A stretch of DNA of 14,357 nucleotides from an uncultured Clostridia bacterium. GTDB lineage: Bacteria > Bacillota > Clostridia > Peptostreptococcales > Anaerovoracaceae. Every line of letters begins with the position of its first letter. Within the stretch, counting starts at the first letter, position 1. This document shows, in pieces, positions 1-8,440 of the stretch. The notes beneath the pieces are model-generated. The model was given only the letters and a program-made list of their open reading frames with translations, searched no databases and was not told where the DNA came from. A program made the position numbers and the translations under genes. The stretch covers positions 1 through 14,357 of the forward strand of contig CALDNM010000015.1 of assembly GCA_937915045.1 (NCBI GenBank), in the 5' to 3' direction.

Positions 1-588
1 GAGCCGGAGCCTGAAGCGGATATCTTCAAGAAGTTTTCTCCGAAAAAGAAAATGTCAGGTACGGTATCCACTTCATCGAATGATCTTTCGTTCGATGCTG
101 CGCAGCCGGATCAGGTCATAAGCGATATCGAGCCGCCGGACGAAGTTGATGAGCCGGAGCCGGAAGAAGCCCAGGCTGAAGAGCCTGAACCTGAGATCAA
201 AGCAGAGGAGCCGGAAGAAGCTCGGGCCGATGAGCCTGAGGCGGAAGTGTCTGAGCCTGAGACTGAGATCGAGTCTGACAAGGAGACTGAGGCGGAAGAG
301 CCTGAGGATGAATCCGAAGATGAGACTAAGGCCGATGAGCCGGAGACGGAGCCGGAAGAAGAAAGACGTATGAGCCGCGGCGGGAAGATCGCCGTTACAA
401 TATTGATAATAGTCATTGCGTTGGAAGTGGCATTTCTGGGTATAAAGTTCATTGCTCCTGACAGTGCTATTTCGAACAAGATAGACAGTGTCACCGACAA
501 GGTCATTATGATGGTAAAAGGAGACGGAAGTTCGGGAAGCGCGGGCTCTGTATATCAGAGTGCTGTGATATACCATACTGACGCGTAA
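1..588 (+). CDS. Glu/Pro-rich single-pass membrane protein, 5'-truncated by window edge
   Basis: The frame is already open at base 1 (E-P-E-P-E-A-D before the first Met at 52), so the real start lies upstream and the Met codon at 52 is probably internal. Two acidic tracts rich in EPE, EEP and DEPE flank a short Ser/Phe segment and form a degenerate low-complexity repeat up to about base 360. Then come an Arg-rich patch (EERRMSRGGK) and one hydrophobic helix (IAVTILIIVIALEVAFLGI, about bases 388-444). The tail of roughly 45 residues ends in a Gly/Ser-rich stretch. The charge pattern suggests the acidic part is cytoplasmic and the short tail is outside. Function is unknown. In similar clostridial proteins a zinc ribbon can precede such a region, but that part is not visible here. 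It lies 66 nt before the UPF0182 gene and is probably co-transcribed with it. Confidence 0.75.
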   Translation, partial: EPEPEADIFKKFSPKKKMSGTVSTSSNDLSFDAAQPDQVISDIEPPDEVDEPEPEEAQAEEPEPEIKAEEPEEARADEPEAEVSEPETEIESDKETEAEEPEDESEDETKADEPETEPEEERRMSRGGKIAVTILIIVIALEVAFLGIKFIAPDSAISNKIDSVTDKVIMMVKGDGSSGSAGSVYQSAVIYHTDA

Positions 589-613
589 TAATTGAGAAGT
601 TGAGTTGCTTTCT

Positions 614-630
614 GCGCCGTGGGACGGCGC
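614..630 (+). other. Perfect GC-rich hairpin between two genes
   Basis: GCGCCGT (614-620), loop GGG, ACGGCGC (624-630) is an exact 7-bp inverted repeat in the 66-nt gap. It ends 10 nt before the AAGGAGG ribosome binding site of the next gene. The following bases (GTGTGTTCC) are not a T-tract, so it is a poor rho-independent terminator. An RNA-stability or processing element, or a weak attenuator, is possible. The role is inferred; the repeat is directly visible. Confidence 0.55.
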
Positions 631-654
631 GTGTGTTCCAAGGAGGAAATCAAA

Positions 655-3600
655 GTGGATAATCAGAACAATGGAGGGAAAGTCTTTAAGTTTGGGCGAA
701 AAGATGATCCTAACAAGCCGAAGAAAGAAAAGAAAAAGAAAGAGAAAAAAGACAAGAAGCAAATGGAGCATAAGGGCACGATCATCGCGCTCATAGTTCT
801 TGCTGTCATTGTTATTCTTCTGAGTCTTGTAACTTTCTTCACTGATCTTCTCTGGTTCAATGAACTGGGTTATATCAGTGTATTCCTGAAGAAGCTCATC
901 ACGATGCTGGAGATCGGGATACCGACGTTCATCCTTGTCACAGGACTGTCGTTTGTATACTTCAAGCATATGAGGAAGAATTACTATACGAGCATAGCGA
1001 CTACGGATTTTGAGACGAGCAAGAAAGTCAGCCACATATCATGGGGACTTGCCGCTTTGTTTGGGGCTATCGTCACATATTTCGCGACTACTCAGCTGTG
1101 GTTCAAGACTCTTCAGTTCGCGAACAGCACGAGTTTTGATAAAAACGATCCGCTGTTCCATCATGATATTTCGTTTTATGTATTCAAGCTGGATTTCATA
1201 TCGAATCTTGTTTCGCTGCTGATCATCGTGATCATTGTCTTCATAGTCATGACGCTTATATATTATCTGATGCTCATGACGGACAAAGGACCGGCGCTGC
1301 ATGAATACAAATCGGAAGAACCGAATGGCGCTGATTTCAGCGAATTTGATGGGGACACCGGATTCGGAGAAGAGAAAAAAGGCGGAAGCAATCCGTTCAA
1401 TTCCGCGGGAAATATGGGAGACGGACCTTTCTCGTCATTCAGCGGCATATTCAACATACCGTTCGGGAACGGTGACGCGTCTAAGAAGAAACAGCATAAT
1501 ACAAGAAACAGTCAGATAGAGGAATCGGATTTCAAAGCGCTCTTTACTGTCGCGAGAAAACAGCTGATCATAGTGGGAGTACTTCTGTTCGTCCTGCTTG
1601 GCGCGCATTTCTTCCTCAAGTCATACGGGCTCCTCAGCGCGCATACTGGAGCGGTTTACGGAGCTGGCTGGACTGATACGCATGTAACTCTCTGGGTATA
1701 CAGAATCCTCATGGTCCTTTCATTCCTCGGAGCTGCCGGTGTAGTTTACGGTATCACAAAGAATAAACCGAGGCAGATACTCACTATCCCGGTGATCATG
1801 ATCGTTGTGGGAGTTATCGGCGTCGCGGGAGCGGCTGTCGTACAGAACTTCGTAGTATCTCCTGATGAAATATCTAAGGAAAGCAAATATCTTGAAAGAA
1901 ATATAGAATGTACGCAGGACGCTTATGGACTGCAGAATGTGGATGTCAAATCATTCTCCGCTACGGGGACTTTGACAGCGTCGGATATAAAGGCGAACGA
2001 TCAGACGATACAGAATATACGTATCAATGATTATCAGCCTGCTGAGAAGTTCTACAATCAGACGCAAAGTATAAGGCAGTATTATGACTTTGAAGATATA
2101 GATGTAGACAGATATACCATAAATGGAAAGGAGACGCAGGTATTCCTTTCACCACGTGAAATAAATGAAAACAAGATATCGGATACATGGCTCAACAAGC
2201 ATCTGAAATATACGCATGGATATGGACTTACTATATCGCGTGTAGATAAGATCACAGCTTCCGGGCAGCCGGACATGCTGCTTTCGGATATCCCGCCTGT
2301 ATCGGATATAGATCTGTTCCAGATAAAGAGACCTGAGGTCTATTTCGGGCAGATGACAAATGACTATGTCGTTGTGGGGACGGATGAAGATGAGTTCGAT
2401 TATCCTGACGGCGACGCGAACAAATATACTCGTTACGAGGGTTCCGCAGGTATAAATATGACGCCGATCTCTAGAGTACTGTTCGCTATAAAAGAGCACT
2501 CTCTCAAGCTTCTGGTTTCGTCGAACATCGACAGCCAGTCGAAGATAATCATAAACAGAAATATAAAGAAGAGAGTAAAACAGATCATGCCGTATCTCAG
2601 ATACGACAACGATCCGTACATGGTGACAGTGAACGGCAAGCTTTACTGGATCATGGACGCTTATACGCAGTCGAGCAATTACCCGTACTCGGAGCCGTAT
2701 TCATCGTCATCGACGACGAATTATATACGCAACTCCGTGAAGATAGTTGTAGATGTTTATAATGGCGACACTGATTACTACGTAGTGGATCCAACCGATC
2801 CTATCGCTCAGACATACAAGAAGATATATCCGAAGCTCTTCAAGGATTTCGACGAGATGCCGAAGGCTCTTCAGGAGCATATAAAATATCCGAACACGCT
2901 GTTCAATATCCAGGCGGAAGTTTATGAGAAATATCACATGAACGATGTCAAGGTATTCTATCAGAAGGAGGATATGTGGGCGGTCGCCAACAATATATAT
3001 GGAACGAAGGAAACGAAGATGACTTCGAATTACTATACTCTCAGCCTGCCGGGCAAGGACGAGGATTCGGTGGAATTCGTGAACTCCATACCATATACTC
3101 CAAAGGATAAGAAGAACCTCACGGGACTTCTCATCGCGAGGAACGACGGGAGTAATTACGGCAAGCTTGTTCTTTACAAACTGCCGAAGAGCAAAGTCAT
3201 ATACGGACCAATGCAGATCGAGGCTCAGATAGACCAGAACACCGAGATATCCAAGGAATTCTCGCTCTGGAATTCATCCGGGTCGATATACAGCAGAGGC
3301 AATATGTTCGTTATACCTATCAATGATTCGCTGCTCTATGTAGAGCCGATCTATCTGGAAGCGACGAATTCATCGATTCCTGAAGTCAAGCGTGTCATAG
3401 TCGCTTACAAGGATCAGATCGCTTATGAATCTACGCTTGGTGAAGCTCTCAACTCACTGTTTGGTGATGGAGCAGGCACGGCAAGCAGCAACAGCAGTTC
3501 GAGTTCTAAGACGAGCGGTTCGAGCAAGGCGATGACGCAGGCCGAGATCATAAGCAAGGCTCAGAGTTATTATGAAAAGGCGATAGCGGCACAGAAGGAA

Positions 3601-3666
3601 GGCAACTGGTCAGATTACGGGAAGTATATGGACAAACTTGAGTCAATGCTAAATAAATTAAAATAG
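655..3666 (+). CDS. UPF0182 family membrane protein
   Basis: Member of the UPF0182 (COG1615) family, whose function is unknown. I chose the GTG start at 655 because AAGGAGG (640-646) sits 8 nt before it; an upstream in-frame GTG at 619 lies inside the hairpin and has no such site. The protein is 1003 residues, normal for the family. Residues 1-40 are very Lys-rich. Seven likely membrane helices lie near 41-62, 82-103, 127-148, 184-206, 303-322, 348-366 and 374-397, followed by a large soluble, presumably extracytoplasmic domain. Recognisable family motifs include DLLWFNELGY (64-73), DPLFHHDISFYVFKLDF (165-181), GAGWTDTHVTL (336-346) and SPDEISKESKYLERNI (402-417), then WLNKHLKYTHGYG, PEVYFGQMTNDYVVVG and NYIRNSVKIVVDVYNGD further on. 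Residues 211-298 are a Gly/Ser/Asp-rich linker between helices 4 and 5. The end carries a Ser-rich linker and a helical tail (YYEKAIAAQKEGNWSDYGKY), also usual in the family. Confidence 0.93.
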   Translation: MDNQNNGGKVFKFGRKDDPNKPKKEKKKKEKKDKKQMEHKGTIIALIVLAVIVILLSLVTFFTDLLWFNELGYISVFLKKLITMLEIGIPTFILVTGLSFVYFKHMRKNYYTSIATTDFETSKKVSHISWGLAALFGAIVTYFATTQLWFKTLQFANSTSFDKNDPLFHHDISFYVFKLDFISNLVSLLIIVIIVFIVMTLIYYLMLMTDKGPALHEYKSEEPNGADFSEFDGDTGFGEEKKGGSNPFNSAGNMGDGPFSSFSGIFNIPFGNGDASKKKQHNTRNSQIEESDFKALFTVARKQLIIVGVLLFVLLGAHFFLKSYGLLSAHTGAVYGAGWTDTHVTLWVYRILMVLSFLGAAGVVYGITKNKPRQILTIPVIMIVVGVIGVAGAAVVQNFVVSPDEISKESKYLERNIECTQDAYGLQNVDVKSFSATGTLTASDIKANDQTIQNIRINDYQPAEKFYNQTQSIRQYYDFEDIDVDRYTINGKETQVFLSPREINENKISDTWLNKHLKYTHGYGLTISRVDKITASGQPDMLLSDIPPVSDIDLFQIKRPEVYFGQMTNDYVVVGTDEDEFDYPDGDANKYTRYEGSAGINMTPISRVLFAIKEHSLKLLVSSNIDSQSKIIINRNIKKRVKQIMPYLRYDNDPYMVTVNGKLYWIMDAYTQSSNYPYSEPYSSSSTTNYIRNSVKIVVDVYNGDTDYYVVDPTDPIAQTYKKIYPKLFKDFDEMPKALQEHIKYPNTLFNIQAEVYEKYHMNDVKVFYQKEDMWAVANNIYGTKETKMTSNYYTLSLPGKDEDSVEFVNSIPYTPKDKKNLTGLLIARNDGSNYGKLVLYKLPKSKVIYGPMQIEAQIDQNTEISKEFSLWNSSGSIYSRGNMFVIPINDSLLYVEPIYLEATNSSIPEVKRVIVAYKDQIAYESTLGEALNSLFGDGAGTASSNSSSSSKTSGSSKAMTQAEIISKAQSYYEKAIAAQKEGNWSDYGKYMDKLESMLNKLK

Positions 3667-3689
3667 ATCATGAAAGGACAAAATGAAGT

Positions 3690-5606
3690 ATGTTTGACTT
3701 CGATTTAGACAAAATGCTGTTCAGCATCCCGGTAGACAAACACAGCCCCGAGGATGTGAGAAAGGTGCTTGAAGCGCACCCTGAAGTAAAATTCGTATCT
3801 CTTGTGGGTATCGATATCGGAGGACACGACACGGATGAAAAGATCCCGGTCAAGGTGTTCCTCAATGACATGGAAGCGATCATGTCGCATGGTGTGCAGA
3901 CAGACGGTTCATCCGCCATTCTGCCGAAGATAGCGGAACTGAATGACGCGAGAGTGGATATAATCCCGGATCCTGATTACTGCTGGTTTGTGGACCACAA
4001 CCTCAAGAACCTCGATTACGAGACGAAGCTCCCTGTGGGCACGCTGAGAATACCTTCGGCGCTCGTACACAATAAGACAGAATATGTAGGAGCCAGGATG
4101 GTGCTTAAAAAAAGCATCAAATCATTCAAGAAGGACCTTCTCCAGACGATGAAGGAGCACCCTTATGTGTTTGACAATCTTGGGCTTGACAGTGTCGACG
4201 AGATAGATACGGTGGATCTGACAAGCGCGACTGAGCTCGAGTTCTGGGTGAAGACCCCGGATGAAGAGGTCTCTTCGGAGATGCTCTCGACAGCGCAGAC
4301 GCTCAAGGAGCAGTACTGGAAGAGAACTATCGGGGCAGTGAGGTCTTCCCTTGAGGAAGCACTGATCATGCTCGACCATTACGGTTTCCATATCGAGATG
4401 GGACATAAGGAAGTGGGCGGTGTCAAGGCGCACCTTGAAAAGACGGGTCATTATGATCATGTCATGGAACAGCTTGAGATCGACTGGAAATTTACTAATT
4501 CCATCCAGGCGGCAGATAATGAAAATCAGGTCAAATATGTTGTCAGAGACGTGTTCAGAATGCACGGACTCGATGTCACATACAGGGCGAAGCCTATAGA
4601 GGGCGTCGCGGGAAGCGGCGAGCATACACACCTCGGTGTGGCTGTCACGCTCAAAAATGGAAAGCATGTGAACTTGTTCAGCCCGAAGGATCTTACTCAG
4701 GATTACCTGAGCCCGATCGGATTCGGAGCTATCATGGGACTGCTCAATAACTATGAAATAATAAATCCGTTCGTTTCATCGACGAATGACGCTTTCAACA
4801 GGCTCAAGCCGGGATATGAAGCGCCTGTATCGGCGGTGACTTCGCTCGGTATCTCAAAGACGAGTCCTTCGAGGAACAGAACTGTCCTTGCCGGAGTAGT
4901 CAGAGATGTGAATAACCCGATGGCAACGAGGTTCGAACTTCGATCACCGAACGCCCACAGCGATACGTATCTCGTACTCGCGGCGTCGTACATGGCGATG
5001 ATGGACGGCATCGATGCTGCTCTTTCGAATGAGAAGACATCGGCAGACCTCGAGCGATCGATATCCAAGCATGTGGGTGAAGAGGATTTCTACCTTGACA
5101 CGAACAGAGCTTACAGGAGTGAAAAAAACGTATTCACGGAGTACGACGCGGCAGAGAGAGATCGTCTCTTCGGAAGAGCGCCGCGTACGGTATATGAAAA
5201 CCTCTGCGCGTTCGACGACTTCCCAAAGAAGACGGAGATACTGAAACGCGACGGAGTGCTGGATGATCTCATTCTCGAGTCTTACCGCATTGCTACTCTG
5301 AACAAATGGCAGACAGACCTTCTCGAAAGGATAATGCCGAACACGAGAAAACTCATCCGTAAAACGGTCAAGGTGCACAAAGATAATGATTGTGTGGATT
5401 ATGACGTTACTTACTGGAGCAAGATCGATAAGATCAGGAAACAGCTCGGGCAGGATACGCTCGAGGAACAGTGCCTGCTCACGAGGATCAGCATCGCGCT
5501 CCATACGGGAGAATTTGAAAAGGCGTCACAGCTGCAGATAGAGATGCAGGAAATGATTGAAGATCTGCAGGATCTTTACAGTGTGTACGTCAGAAATATA
5601 TTTTAG
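3690..5606 (+). CDS. Glutamine synthetase family protein, long variant with C-terminal extension
   Basis: Glutamine synthetases join glutamate and ammonia using ATP. At 638 residues this is longer than ordinary GSI (about 450) and shorter than GSIII (about 700). The N-terminal beta-grasp part (about 32-130) has VSLVGIDIGG and TDGSSA. The catalytic domain carries TELEFWV (E182, E184), HKEV (E241), EIDW (E263), GSGEHTHLG (H312), RLKPGYEAP (R371, E377), SRNRTVLAGV and ATRFELRSPN (E416, R418). By alignment from memory these match the metal, ammonium-pocket and phosphate residues of GSI. Between the HKEV and EIDW glutamates there is an insert of about 15 residues absent from standard GSI. About 190 helical residues follow the catalytic core, with no visible Tyr adenylylation motif. 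The likely RBS AAAGGA ends 11 nt before the ATG. It starts 23 nt after the UPF0182 gene and ends 9 nt before serS. It could act on another amine or acid, so I give no symbol. Confidence 0.88.
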   Translation: MFDFDLDKMLFSIPVDKHSPEDVRKVLEAHPEVKFVSLVGIDIGGHDTDEKIPVKVFLNDMEAIMSHGVQTDGSSAILPKIAELNDARVDIIPDPDYCWFVDHNLKNLDYETKLPVGTLRIPSALVHNKTEYVGARMVLKKSIKSFKKDLLQTMKEHPYVFDNLGLDSVDEIDTVDLTSATELEFWVKTPDEEVSSEMLSTAQTLKEQYWKRTIGAVRSSLEEALIMLDHYGFHIEMGHKEVGGVKAHLEKTGHYDHVMEQLEIDWKFTNSIQAADNENQVKYVVRDVFRMHGLDVTYRAKPIEGVAGSGEHTHLGVAVTLKNGKHVNLFSPKDLTQDYLSPIGFGAIMGLLNNYEIINPFVSSTNDAFNRLKPGYEAPVSAVTSLGISKTSPSRNRTVLAGVVRDVNNPMATRFELRSPNAHSDTYLVLAASYMAMMDGIDAALSNEKTSADLERSISKHVGEEDFYLDTNRAYRSEKNVFTEYDAAERDRLFGRAPRTVYENLCAFDDFPKKTEILKRDGVLDDLILESYRIATLNKWQTDLLERIMPNTRKLIRKTVKVHKDNDCVDYDVTYWSKIDKIRKQLGQDTLEEQCLLTRISIALHTGEFEKASQLQIEMQEMIEDLQDLYSVYVRNIF

Positions 5607-5615
5607 GAGAGAGAA

Positions 5616-6884
5616 ATGTTAGACATTAAAAGACTAAGAGAAGACCTGCCATACGTAAAAGAGAAAATCGGTATGAGGGGCGGAGAGTTCCCTATCGATG
5701 AAGCGGTGGAGCTCGATAAAAAGAGAAGAGAGCTTCTTGCGGAAGTCGAGGACATGAAGCATCAGCAGAGTGTGAAATCGGCCGACATCCCGAAGATGAA
5801 AAAGGCGGGAGAGGATACGACGGAACTCATGGCTGAGATGAAAAAGCTTTCCGATGAGATAAAGGACCTCGACAAGCAGGTTGCGGATGCAGAAGAGAGA
5901 CTGCATACGGCTATGCTCGATATCCCGAACATACCGGATGAGTCGGTGCCGTTCGGAAAAGACGACAGCGAAAATGTGGAACTGAGAAAGCACAGCAAAC
6001 CGACGGAGTTCGATTTCGAGCCAAAGGCGCACTGGGATATAGGTACTGATCTCGATATACTGGACTTCGACAGAGGAGCGAAGCTAGCGGGCGCGAGGTT
6101 CACTGTATATAAAGGGCTCGGCGCGAGACTGGAAAGATCGTGCATCAACTTTATGCTGAATTTGCATGTGGAGGAGCAGGGCTTCCAGGAGATCCTGCCG
6201 CCTTTCATCGCGAACAGGGATATCATGACCGGCACAGGCCAGCTCCCGAAGTTCGAGGACGACATGTATGGTATGCCGGCTGATGACTTCTTCCTGATCC
6301 CTACAGCGGAAGTCCCGCTGACGAATTTGAGGGACGGAGAGATGCTTTCGGCGGATGAGCTGCCGCTTTATTACACGGCGTATACACCTTGCTTCAGAAG
6401 AGAAGCCGGAAGTGCCGGAAGAGATACCAGAGGTATCGTAAGACAGCATCAGTTCCAGAAGGTCGAGATGGTAAAACTCTGCGAGCCTGAGAATTCGTTC
6501 GACGAACTCGAGTCGCTTACAGACTGCGCTGAAGAGGTGCTGAGGAGACTCGGCCTGCCTTACAGAGTCATCGTGCTCTGCTCGGGCGACCTCGGATTCT
6601 CCGCGACGAAGACTTATGACATCGAAGTATGGATGCCGAGCTACGGAAGATATGTTGAGATCTCTTCGTGCTCGAACTGCCTCGATTTCCAGGCAAGACG
6701 CGGAAGCCTGAGATTCAGGAGAGACGCGGACAGCAAGCCTGAATTCGTACACACACTGAATGGTTCCGGACTCGCGGTCGGCAGAACGGTAGCTGCTATA
6801 CTCGAGAATTACCAGAACGCTGACGGCAGTGTGACGGTACCTGAAGTACTCAGACAGTACATGGGAACAGACGTTATAAAATAA
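5616..6884 (+). CDS. serS: Seryl-tRNA synthetase
   Basis: Charges tRNA-Ser (and tRNA-Sec where present) with serine in the cytoplasm; class II synthetase. It has 422 residues, the usual bacterial length. Residues about 27-100 form the long antiparallel coiled-coil arm that grips the tRNA variable arm (runs of K/E/L heptads). The catalytic core shows the TAE serine-binding motif (230-232), class II motif 2 FRREAGSAGRDTRG (260-273) with RQHQFQKVEM following, SSCSNCLDFQARR (350-362), and motif 3 LNGSGLAVGRTVAAILENYQ (381-400). The AGGAG site overlaps the stop codon of the preceding glutamine synthetase-like gene and lies 6 nt before the ATG, so the two genes are almost certainly co-transcribed and perhaps translationally coupled. 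No T-box leader is present, as expected for an internal operon gene. No key residue appears missing. Confidence 0.97.
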   Translation: MLDIKRLREDLPYVKEKIGMRGGEFPIDEAVELDKKRRELLAEVEDMKHQQSVKSADIPKMKKAGEDTTELMAEMKKLSDEIKDLDKQVADAEERLHTAMLDIPNIPDESVPFGKDDSENVELRKHSKPTEFDFEPKAHWDIGTDLDILDFDRGAKLAGARFTVYKGLGARLERSCINFMLNLHVEEQGFQEILPPFIANRDIMTGTGQLPKFEDDMYGMPADDFFLIPTAEVPLTNLRDGEMLSADELPLYYTAYTPCFRREAGSAGRDTRGIVRQHQFQKVEMVKLCEPENSFDELESLTDCAEEVLRRLGLPYRVIVLCSGDLGFSATKTYDIEVWMPSYGRYVEISSCSNCLDFQARRGSLRFRRDADSKPEFVHTLNGSGLAVGRTVAAILENYQNADGSVTVPEVLRQYMGTDVIK

Positions 6885-6928
6885 AATATTGAAGTGAAAA
6901 GTGAAATAGGAATAGGTAGTTACATTAT

Positions 6929-8440
6929 ATGGTTATTATTGCATTGATCTTTATTCTCTATCTGGGCCTGATGGTCTGGATAGGGGTAAAGAATTATAAC
7001 AAGACGGACGATCTTTCGGAGTTCGTACTTGGGGGAAGAAAACTCGGCAGCTGGGTGACGGCGATGTCCGCGCAGGCGAGCGATATGAGCGGATGGCTCC
7101 TTATAGGACTTCCGGGGACGGCGTACGTCGTTTATTCGGGAACGGAAAACGCGATATGGACGGCGATAGGGCTCTGGATAGGGACTTATCTCAACTGGCT
7201 TTTCGTTGCTAAGAGACTTAGAAAATACACATATATTTCAGGGAACGCGATCACGCTTCCTGATTTCTTTGAGAACAGATTTCGCGACAAGTCGCATGTG
7301 ATAAGAATATTATCGGGAGTATTCATAGTGATATTTTTCCTGGTATACACCTCATCACAGTTCGCTGCAGGCGGGAAGCTGTTCAAGACGATATTCGGTA
7401 TGAATTATGTCACGGGCCTGATCATAGGCGCTGTGATCATCTTGCTTTATACGGCGCTCGGCGGGTTCACCGCTGTATGCTGGACAGACACGATACAGGG
7501 CACGATCATGTTTTTCGCGCTCATCCTCGTACCGATACTCACGACTGCGCATATGGGAGGATGGTCGGAAGTGGCGTCGAGACTCGCGCAGGTGACTCCG
7601 GAAACTATGGGTTTCATACCGCATGACACGGCGGGGCATATCGATACATTACTGCTTGCGTCAGCTTTAGGCTGGGGGCTCGGATATTTCGGGCAGCCGC
7701 ATATACTCGCGAGATTCATGGCGATAGAGTCGCCGGACCAGATCAGGAAATCCAGGATCATCGCGATGGTATGGGTCACTATCACTTTGGCCGCGGCGAT
7801 ACTCGTAGGAGTAATAGGGAAAGCGTATATGCCGAACCTTGCTGATGGTGAGACAGTTTATATGGAAATGATAAACAAGATGTTCAATCCTGTTGTTTCG
7901 GGAATACTCATGACGGCCATACTGGCGGCGATAATGTCTACGGCGAGTTCGCAGCTCCTCGTGACATCGGCGTCGGTATCGAGAGATATATACGCGACAG
8001 TATTCAAGAAAGATATAGAAGGTCCGCAGATAGTCTGGGTGTCGAGGATCACTGTAGTGATCATTGCGATAGTCGCGATATTCATGGCGTTCGATCCGAA
8101 CAGTTCGGTATTTGGCCTCGTATCCTGTGCGTGGGGAGGATTCGGCGCGGCATTTGGACCGCTGATACTTTTCTCTCTGTTCTGGAAGCGTATGACGAAA
8201 CAGGGCGCTATAGCCGGCATGCTGGCCGGGGGGATCGTGGATCTCTTCTGGTACAACATGAGCGGAGGGATATTCGATATATATGAGATCATCCCGGGAT
8301 GTATCGCGTCGGCTGTGTTTATTATTGCAGTAAGCCTTGCGACAAAGGTGCCGCAGGAGCTTGTTGACGAGTTCGAAAAAGTAAATGAACTCGCGGACGA
8401 TTATGTTGAACAGGAAGCGAAAGAAGGAGCTGTGGAATGA
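6929..8440 (+). CDS. putP: Sodium/proline symporter
   Basis: Solute:sodium symporter family (SSS) permease that imports proline with Na+ across the cytoplasmic membrane. At 503 residues it matches E. coli PutP from end to end by memory alignment. Shared signatures are LGGRKLGSWVTAMSAQASDM (34-53) and SGWLLIGLPG, LNWLFVAKRLRKYT, GALGWGLGYFGQPHILARFM-type segment at about 246-264, IMSTASSQLL (335-344), and SCAWGGFGAAFGPLILFS. Na+ and proline ligands appear kept: D52 and S54 correspond to E. coli D55 and S57, and S337/T338 to S340/T341. About 13 hydrophobic helices are visible, with an acidic C-terminal tail. It begins 44 nt after serS; the RBS is weak (AGGAATAGG region, 6908-6916). No convincing promoter was found in the gap. 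Its stop overlaps the next gene's start. Confidence 0.95.
   Translation: MVIIALIFILYLGLMVWIGVKNYNKTDDLSEFVLGGRKLGSWVTAMSAQASDMSGWLLIGLPGTAYVVYSGTENAIWTAIGLWIGTYLNWLFVAKRLRKYTYISGNAITLPDFFENRFRDKSHVIRILSGVFIVIFFLVYTSSQFAAGGKLFKTIFGMNYVTGLIIGAVIILLYTALGGFTAVCWTDTIQGTIMFFALILVPILTTAHMGGWSEVASRLAQVTPETMGFIPHDTAGHIDTLLLASALGWGLGYFGQPHILARFMAIESPDQIRKSRIIAMVWVTITLAAAILVGVIGKAYMPNLADGETVYMEMINKMFNPVVSGILMTAILAAIMSTASSQLLVTSASVSRDIYATVFKKDIEGPQIVWVSRITVVIIAIVAIFMAFDPNSSVFGLVSCAWGGFGAAFGPLILFSLFWKRMTKQGAIAGMLAGGIVDLFWYNMSGGIFDIYEIIPGCIASAVFIIAVSLATKVPQELVDEFEKVNELADDYVEQEAKEGAVE

Noticed and set aside
73..1035. Minus-strand open frame of 320 codons opposite the acidic-repeat gene
   Set aside because: Its Leu/Arg/Phe repeats are just the antisense of the Glu/Pro codons and it runs across the start of the UPF0182 gene.
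6885..6928. Separate promoter for putP in the 44-nt gap
   Set aside because: TTGAAG is present at 6889 but nothing close to TATAAT lies at the right distance; read-through from serS is more plausible.
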